A DNA stretch of 64,000 bases, from assembly GCA_026225945.1 (NCBI GenBank), contig JAMJFZ010001770.1, positions 1,202,001-1,266,000 of the forward strand, read 5' to 3'. Source of the stretch: Cricetomys ansorgei (Eukaryota; Chordata; Mammalia; Rodentia; Nesomyidae). Made by a program: the position numbers and the translations under genes. Shown here piece by piece: positions 58,033-64,000 of the stretch. The notes under the pieces are model-generated. The model was not told the origin of the DNA. It did not search any database and was given only the letters and a program-made list of their open reading frames with translations. Numbering within the stretch: position 1 is the first letter of the stretch; each line of letters opens with the position of its first letter.

Positions 58033-58360
58033 AGGACTGGGGAGATAGCATAATGGGTAAAGAGCTTGACACGCAAGGACAAGGACCTCGGTTCAATTCC
58101 CAGAGCCCACATTAAAGCGTTAGGTGTGATGGCATGCACTTACAATCTCACTGTTGGGAATGATGACACAACAAGATCCCTGAGGTTCAGTGGCCAGCCA
58201 GCCTAACCTTCTTAGTGAGCCCCAATCCAGGAAGACCCTGTCTCAGAAAAACACGATAAATGGCATTCCTGAGGACTAACACCTGAGGTTGACTTCTTCC
58301 ACCCCTCACACACATTCACACTTGCAAACGTGAGCACATATATACAAATGCACACCCACA
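58033..58360 (+). repeat. B3-type SINE, near full length
   Basis: 'aggactggggagatagcata', 'gttcaattcccagagcccac', 'tggccagccagcctaacctt', 'ggaagaccctgtctcagaaa' and 'ctgaggttgacttcttccac' are in B3/B3A order with a CA-rich tail. It lies just after the ORR1-like LTR. Confidence 0.88.
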
Positions 58361-58766
58361 TGAAGAATTTCAGCTCTAAAACATACATCCTAAAAGTAAC
58401 AAAGGATATGTGAGTCACTGACAATTTCATGGGACTTTACTGATGGCATAAGAGCTGTTTTAAAATTAACCGGAGACTGTGAAAGAATGTAAAGTATGTA
58501 CCTGTAATTGAAGAAAAATATTCAGAACAAAGAAAGGAACATAAAAGCAGTAAGTCTATGGGTGCCTGGGATTAGGGTTGTGGAAATGCTGCCATAGTCC
58601 CCAGCACACCAGCTGACCAGCACACAGACTAAGAGTACTGGGTCTCAACAGCAACCCTGGATGGAATCCTGGACCAAGTAAAGTGTTTTCAGTTTGTTGT
58701 TTGTTTGTTTGTTTGTTTTAATACAAAAAAAATGAATTATAAACTGGATAAAAAGTAACCTTCTTT
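58361..58766. other. Unassigned, with a (TTTG)n run
   Basis: (GTTT)n occupies 58694-58719. Nothing else is recognised. Confidence 0.5.
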
Positions 58767-59342
58767 TGTAGGTTTTCCCTCCCCGTGGGTCCTGCTTTCC
58801 TCCCCCAGCAGGTAGCTAAACTACAGGCTACTAGCTTAGCCTCCAGGAAGGAAAGCACACAGCCTGGATCGGAGGCGTCAAATTTCCAGGAGGCTGTTGT
58901 CAGTGGAACATCTCAGTTTATTGAAGCAAGGGTGTTTAGATTTATAGGAAAAAGGCAGAGGAGGGTCCTTGGTACCCAGGGACAGGGGCCACTGGTTAAG
59001 ACAGAGATACTGGAATAGCACCATTTGCATGTGGAGCTCAAGTCTAAGGGTCAAGGTCCTGGAAAAGACTCTCTTGCATAAGGTGTGGTCCCACAGGGAA
59101 AAGAGGAAGACACTTTATCAGAAAATGGGCCCAGCCCTAGGCCTTCCCGCTACAACATTCAGATAAGCACCAACCAGGCCACATTCCTTTGCCTTCTATG
59201 AAGCAGGTAGCATTTAGAACTTACCTGGGTTTTGCCAGGGCTAAGAAAATAGGGAGCAGCCAAATGCCTTCTACTCTCAGGGTGAGAATTCTGGGGTTCA
59301 AAGCATACTTCAACCTACTCTTAGCTCTAGGACAGCCCCACA
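58767..59342 (-). mobile_element. Solo LTR (ERVK-like), minus orientation
   Basis: The ends TGTAGG (58767) and CCCACA (59342) are inverted with 5 of 6 matches. Flanking hexamers TTCTTT (58761-58766) and TTGTTT (59343-59348) differ at one base. On the minus strand TATAAA (58946-58941) precedes AATAAA (58922-58917) by about 24 bp, so U3 lies at higher coordinates. The 576-bp element has no retroviral gene. The plus-strand frames at 58785-59166 are not genes. Confidence 0.78.
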
Positions 59343-59435
59343 TTGTTTTATTATGTGATTATGTGAAGAAAAAAAAAATTTTTTTGTAAAGAGGGTCATC
59401 GTATCTGCAAGTAGGTCTAAAACTGTTTTTCAAAA

Positions 59436-59436
<1 letters not shown>

Positions 59437-59468
<32 letters not shown>

Positions 59469-59482
59469 ACGTGTGCGTGTAC
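59437..59482 (+). repeat. (GT)n microsatellite
   Basis: About 20 GT units with TA and AC interruptions. Confidence 0.93.
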
Positions 59483-59761
59483 ACATAACTGTATGTAAAA
59501 AGAAAAGACCAGAACATGGTAAATATTATCATCTCAAGAATATGAATGAAGTACATTTACTTTTCCTTTTGCTTGTTCCACGCCTTCCCTATAACCCTGA
59601 CCCTGCTTCAAGGAAAGCTAGGTTTTGTTTCTTTTAGTGTGGGCTCCAGAGTGTGGACACAGATATCCATGTCACAGTTCTGCCACTTCTGGGCTATGTG
59701 GCCAGTGGAAAATAGCACTGTAATGACCCCATGCTTGTTTTCTCAATTGAAACTAGAGATT

Positions 59762-59985
59762 AGGAGTTGGAGAGATGGCTTGGTGGTTCAAAGTGCTTGT
59801 TGTTCTTGTAGAGGACCTGGGTTCAGCTCCTAGCACCCACATGCCCACTCATAACCATCCATAATTCCAATTCCAAAAAATACAATGTCCTTTTCTGAAC
59901 TCTACAGGTACTAGACATACATGGTACACATAAATAAATGCAGACAAAACATTCACACACATAAAACAATCTTTAAAATGTTTTC
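59762..59985 (+). repeat. B2 SINE, diverged
   Basis: 'aggagttggagagatggctt', 'gttcagctcctagcacccac' and 'tcataaccatccataattcc' define a B2. The tail is AAAT-rich. Confidence 0.85.
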
Positions 59986-60990
59986 AATAAAGTAAAATAA
60001 AGATTAATAACAATGGTATAGCTCAAGTTGTGATAAGTAAATAAAGTCAAGATAATTTATTTGAAGAATTTAGAAAAGTACAAGACCAAGAGGCAGCACC
60101 CCCACCTTTTCCATTGTTCTTGACATTTCTTTCCAAATATAACCCTACCCCTTCTCATTTCATATGACTAGTCTGTCTTAGATCAAGCCAACTCTGGTCA
60201 ATAAGACAGAAGCAAACAAATGTTGGGGTGGGATCACTCTTCTTCATTTTTAGCTGCAGTTTACAGAAGCTCAATGCAGGGTCCCTGGCTCTAGATTTCT
60301 CCTTTAACCTGTATCCAACTGCTGTTTGAGGAATCTGTGAATTTGAGCATATAACTCTTGTTACACAACTATAGTAAGTCAAAACCTTCCTTATCTTTAA
60401 AGATGGAAATCCAACTCCTTTCATTGAGAACAAAAGGCCTACCATTTGTTTTGAGCTTCTTTGTTTTGATCTCTCCATACACTTCCACCGACCCTTCTTC
60501 ACAGAAGCCTTGGTGAACTACTTATTAGTTCTATGAACACGGAAGTCTATGTCTGAAATCTCCTTGTTCTATCGAAAACAAGATTTCACCCATTCTCATC
60601 AAGCCAACCCACATTCACCCTCAAAATGACACTAAGTCTGAGGGAGATGCCTCTGTGCACATGTCAAAACCCCACACATATCATCTATACAGCCTTACGC
60701 TATAACCTCTGCTTAGGCAGTCATGAGGTATTATTCTCTGTTTTAAGCATATCCTGCTTTTCAAAAGGCAGAGTTCAAAGCCTATGGGTGTGTTTTCGTG
60801 CACTTCTTAAGAGAGATGAGTTATAGATGAATCTACGTCTAGCCTCAAGACCTTCTGCTTCAGAAGCTCTCATTACTTAGTGCTTCTTTGTACATTTACC
60901 AGGTAAAGACGCTCAAGGGTTAAAGAGATGGTTCAAGACACTAATGGCTAGGCTCACATCCAAAACATCAAAAAGACTCTTAAAAGGCTA
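59986..60990. other. No recognised gene; possible B2 trace at about 60905-60970
   Basis: 'gggttaaagagatggttcaa' may be a short, decayed SINE head. The minus frame 60155-60502 has no splice context or family. Confidence 0.35.
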
Positions 60991-60994
60991 AGAT

Positions 60995-61705
60995 TGCATT
61001 TTCTCCCATTTTGAGCATTTTATAGTTTTTGTTAATTTTATGTATACTCATTGTACATGGTACTGTATTACATGAGAACATTTTTATAGAAGTATATTTC
61101 ATACTGAGCATTTTCACCCCATACCTCCCTTCTCCCTTCTTTCTCAACCCTTCCCTCTATCAGTCCCTTTTGTTCTCCAGATAGTTCAGCTTCTACTTTC
61201 ATGTCATATACATATACATAACTTTACATATCTATACAAAAAAAGAACAAAGTATGAGAGAAAGCATATGATATGTCTTCTAAGACTACAATAATTTGTT
61301 TAAAATAATTATCTCCAGTTATATCCATTTTCTGAAAATGACATAACTTCATTCTTCTTTATGGTTGAAAAAAATCTCATTGTATATACACTACATTTTT
61401 CTTATCCATTCTTCTGTTGTTAAACACTTAGTTTGGTCCCATAATTTAGCTATTGTGAACAGTGCTACAAAAACAACCAATGTGCAAGTATTTCTGTGAT
61501 ATGTTGCCTTGGAGTTCTTTGGGGAAATGCCTAAGAGTGGTATAGTTAGGTCATACAGTAGTTCTGTTTTGGTTTTTTTTGAGGAAGGTCCATACTGATT
61601 TCCAGAACGGCTAGACTAGGTTACACTCCTACCAGGAATGAATGGGGTTTCCTTTTGCCTATGCCTCAGCAGCATTTGTTATTATTTGCTTTCTCTTCCA
61701 TTTAT
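60995..61705 (-). mobile_element. L1 3' end (Lx-like), antisense
   Basis: 'ttctcattgtatatacac' style text is followed by 'cttagtttggtcccataatt', 'tattgtgaacagtgctacaa', 'gaaggtccatactgatttcc' and 'agactaggttacactcctac', the reverse complement of the rodent L1 3' region. The pyrimidine-rich part near 61110-61170 corresponds to the L1 3' UTR polypurine tract. Confidence 0.85.
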
Positions 61706-62310
61706 TTTAGTGTGAGGAGAGGGGCAAGATGCTGTGTGTGTTTGTACAAGCGCATGTGTGAAAGGCAGAGGTCTTATACTATGTAAGGATGGGTGTAAAC
61801 AGGAATTTAAGAACTATTCAAAATTGTACAAGTTATATATTAACACTATTAACATTTTAGTGAAAAGGCTTTATAGATTTATCTACAAAGCAATGAAAAT
61901 AATTTATCTATATATGCATGTCATATGTACAAAAGTAGGCTTGTTGATTTTGAATGACAGGCTTTTGATTCACGTTTCAGGTAGACTTTAACTATTCTAT
62001 TGCTATACTTGGTTTTTTCTTCGTCCTTTCTTTCTTCCTTTCAATGAGGCTTTTGATCATCTGTGATCTGGGTAGGAGGGTTGAGGATCCAAAATGAAAA
62101 TGATCTTATGATGCCTTCTAGAACTCTGCCAACAAGCCTAAAGCAGATGCTGAGAGATGTCAAGATCTGTCTTTTGGGTAAGGTACATAGGGTTAATGTG
62201 GTAGTTTGTGTAAAACTTCTTTCAAGTCAGACAATAGGACTCTGTTGCTAGCCAGTCTTTTGTCAATATATCTGGGCAGCAAGACTATCCCTCATCGTTG
62301 TCATCATCAT
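61706..62310. other. No recognised gene or repeat
   Basis: Unassigned. Frames at 61734-61991 and 62063-62251 lack splice context. Confidence 0.4.
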
Positions 62311-62311
62311 C

Positions 62312-62443
62312 ATTGTTGAGATAATGTCTCATTTGCAGCCTTGGCTGACCTAGAACTCACTACATAGACCAGGCTGGCCTTAAACTCAGAAATCTCTGCC
62401 TCTGGAGTGCTGGAATTAAAGGGGTGTGCCATCAAGCCCTGCA
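62312..62443 (-). repeat. B1 SINE (antisense)
   Basis: 'cctagaactcactacataga', 'ccaggctggccttaaactca' and 'ctgcctctggagtgctggaa' with 'ttaaaggggtgtgccatc' form a reversed B1. Confidence 0.9.
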
Positions 62444-62667
62444 AGATTGCTCATTTTAGTAGAATTCAACATTCTAAGAACAGTAAATTAGTCATAGGTG
62501 GGAACAGAAAAACATTGTCGCTCCATGGAATACCAGAATTGTTAAGAACTTCATAGGAGTTTGATGAAAGAAAGAGTAATTGTGCAAAAATTACTTTTCT
62601 AGTGGCTATATGAAATCTCATAGTAGGATATGGGGGCCTAGCACATAAAAGAATACCATAGAATAAG

Positions 62668-62838
62668 ACCAGCCAGACGACTCTGCAGATAAAAAGTGCT
62701 TGCCACCAAGCCTGACAACCTGAGTTCAACCCCTAAAACCAGAAAAGCAATTCTCATAGGCTATCCTCTACCTTCCACATGTGCACCATAGCATGTGCAT
62801 GCCCATATCACACATAATCACACACAAAAAATTAAACA
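62668..62838 (+). repeat. tRNA-derived SINE (B2/B3 superfamily)
   Basis: 'agccagacgactctgcagat', 'gcttgccaccaagcctgaca', 'acctgagttcaacccctaaa' and 'ctaccttccacatgtgcacc' match the same SINE variant as at 33915 and 40737. Confidence 0.82.
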
Positions 62839-64000
62839 CATGCAAATTTTTTCAATGTCATAGAATAGTTTCATAATATTTATTCTTGACATTTAAAGTT
62901 AAGGCAGATTTTTTTCTGTTGTGGTATTCTTTTTAGTTCTGCTCATTAAGGTAGAACCAAATAGGTTCAGATATTAATTTTAGCAACTTTTTCACCAGAA
63001 AACTTAAATCTTTAAAAAATCATTGATTCAATAAATAGTTCTGCTTTTCTCCTGTATTTATTTCATACTGCTTATCTTCTTCCCTTTCAAGAATTCATTT
63101 AAAACGTGCTTTATTTTAAGAAAACTCTTGCTGAGTTTTCACATGGAAGGGACTATAATTGAAAAATATAAATATGGAAAATGAAGTGAAGGTTATAAAA
63201 AAAATGAATACCTCAAACATGTTTGTGTATTTTTAAGTTGTACTACAGTTTGAATTTTACCATCTTTAAATTGTGATTTCATTTCCCAAGGTTTTATTTC
63301 TTGAATGGGATCAAAATCTTTCTAAAGATTTGTAAAAAAGGAATCCTAGGAAGAAAGAGCAGATGGCTGGAACCACAGTATTTCCTACCCAGCTGGGAAG
63401 GTTACTGTTTTCAAATTTTTATTTCCACTGTGTTTAACACGGCTCAAGGGCCTTTTTCTAGCACCTTTTTTATTTGGCCATGTGTTTTGCCCAACTCGTA
63501 GTGGGAAAGGGAACTCTGGTTAAGACTTTGATTCTAGGAATTAACCAGCCATCATGACTAGCAAGATTAAAAGCGTTCTCAGACAGATTGCATTAGGTTT
63601 TTTAGTACTCTGTTTAGAAATAACTTAATGAAGTGAAATTAGGTCTGTTATTTCATGGCTAAAAGAGAGAATGGACTGAGTGCTGTCAATTTATGTGGTG
63701 CATGCCTCTGGCAACAGATGTATTTTTACTTCTTTATATTGCTTTTTAACAAATGAAAACTAAAATACTGTTGTGACTGGTGTCTTCGGAAATCCAGGAA
63801 CATAGCTTGGGGGATTTCCCTACTTACCAACTATACTCCCATTTACTTTTTTTAATTCTTAAGTATGAAGCTAGCTTTTATTGATGTTTGGTTTTAATGA
63901 CTAAAATGTCCCGGATAATATTTTATAAATTTACTCAAAAGTGTAATGTTATCTTAGACATTAACTCTTTCCACCTGATAGGTGCTTTCACTCATTACTC
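62839..64000. other. Unassigned complex sequence, possible conserved noncoding block at 63300-63730
   Basis: No repeat landmark is visible. The stretch 63350-63700 is compositionally complex, rich in balanced motifs such as 'cagctgggaaggttactg' and 'ggccatgtgttttgcccaac', unlike the decayed repeats around it. The frame 63301-63501 has no splice context. Confidence 0.3.

Overview
This window looks like mammalian, and specifically muroid rodent, nuclear DNA. The evidence is many copies of rodent-restricted SINEs (B1, B2, B3-type, ID), rodent MaLR LTRs (MT-like and ORR1-like), L1/Lx-type LINE tails and long CA, GGAA, GAAA and GATA microsatellites. The B2 tails (with 'ccaatgcacataaaat') and the B1 right end ('ggacagccagagctacaac') fit a cricetid, gerbil or murine rodent. 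I cannot fix the species. Nothing prokaryotic, such as operons, ribosome binding sites or CRISPR, is present.

Only one segment can be defended as protein coding. It is an internal exon on the minus strand at 1411-1587, exactly 59 codons, with a strong polypyrimidine-AG acceptor and a GAG|GTAAGA donor. I do not recognise the gene. No second exon was found, so 1588-64000 is most simply one very long intron of that minus-strand gene, or an intron plus upstream intergenic DNA. Almost all other open frames are chance frames or frames through repeats.

Layout. 1-9.6 kb: exon, L1 3' fragments, a URR1-like hAT element, old B1/B3 SINEs, an L1 split by an old LTR-type element, and a 30-bp perfect palindrome in a CA/TG/TA repeat. 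9.3-12.3 kb: B1 with long target-site duplication (TSD), B2, ID and older SINEs. 13.4-19.7 kb: the densest LINE block (three L1 segments, a candidate LTR, a rodent medium-reiteration repeat, a B3). 20-27 kb: mostly unassigned, with a GGAA/GGGA purine tract and an antisense MT-type LTR. 27-29.2 kb: a solo LTR with 10-bp terminal inverted repeats, an MT-type LTR, B1 and ID. 29-43 kb: mainly unassigned sequence with scattered SINEs, an MT fragment, a small hAT-like element and a complex unique block at about 41.6-42.4 kb. 43.6-46.5 kb: antisense L1 remnants. 47-51.5 kb: GAAA/GGAA arrays and a B2+B1 pair inside one TSD. 52-59.4 kb: antisense SINEs, MaLR LTRs, and two solo LTRs with 6-bp near-identical flanks, one nested in an ORR1-like LTR. 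59.7-64 kb: B2, antisense L1, B1, and a terminal stretch of complex, apparently non-repetitive DNA.

I found no undescribed biological system. The most useful observations are the isolated exon, the LTRs whose ends and TSDs can be read directly, the nested insertion chronology, and several palindromic or mirror-repeat tracts that may adopt non-B DNA structures. Repeat family names come from recognition of consensus features, without any database search.
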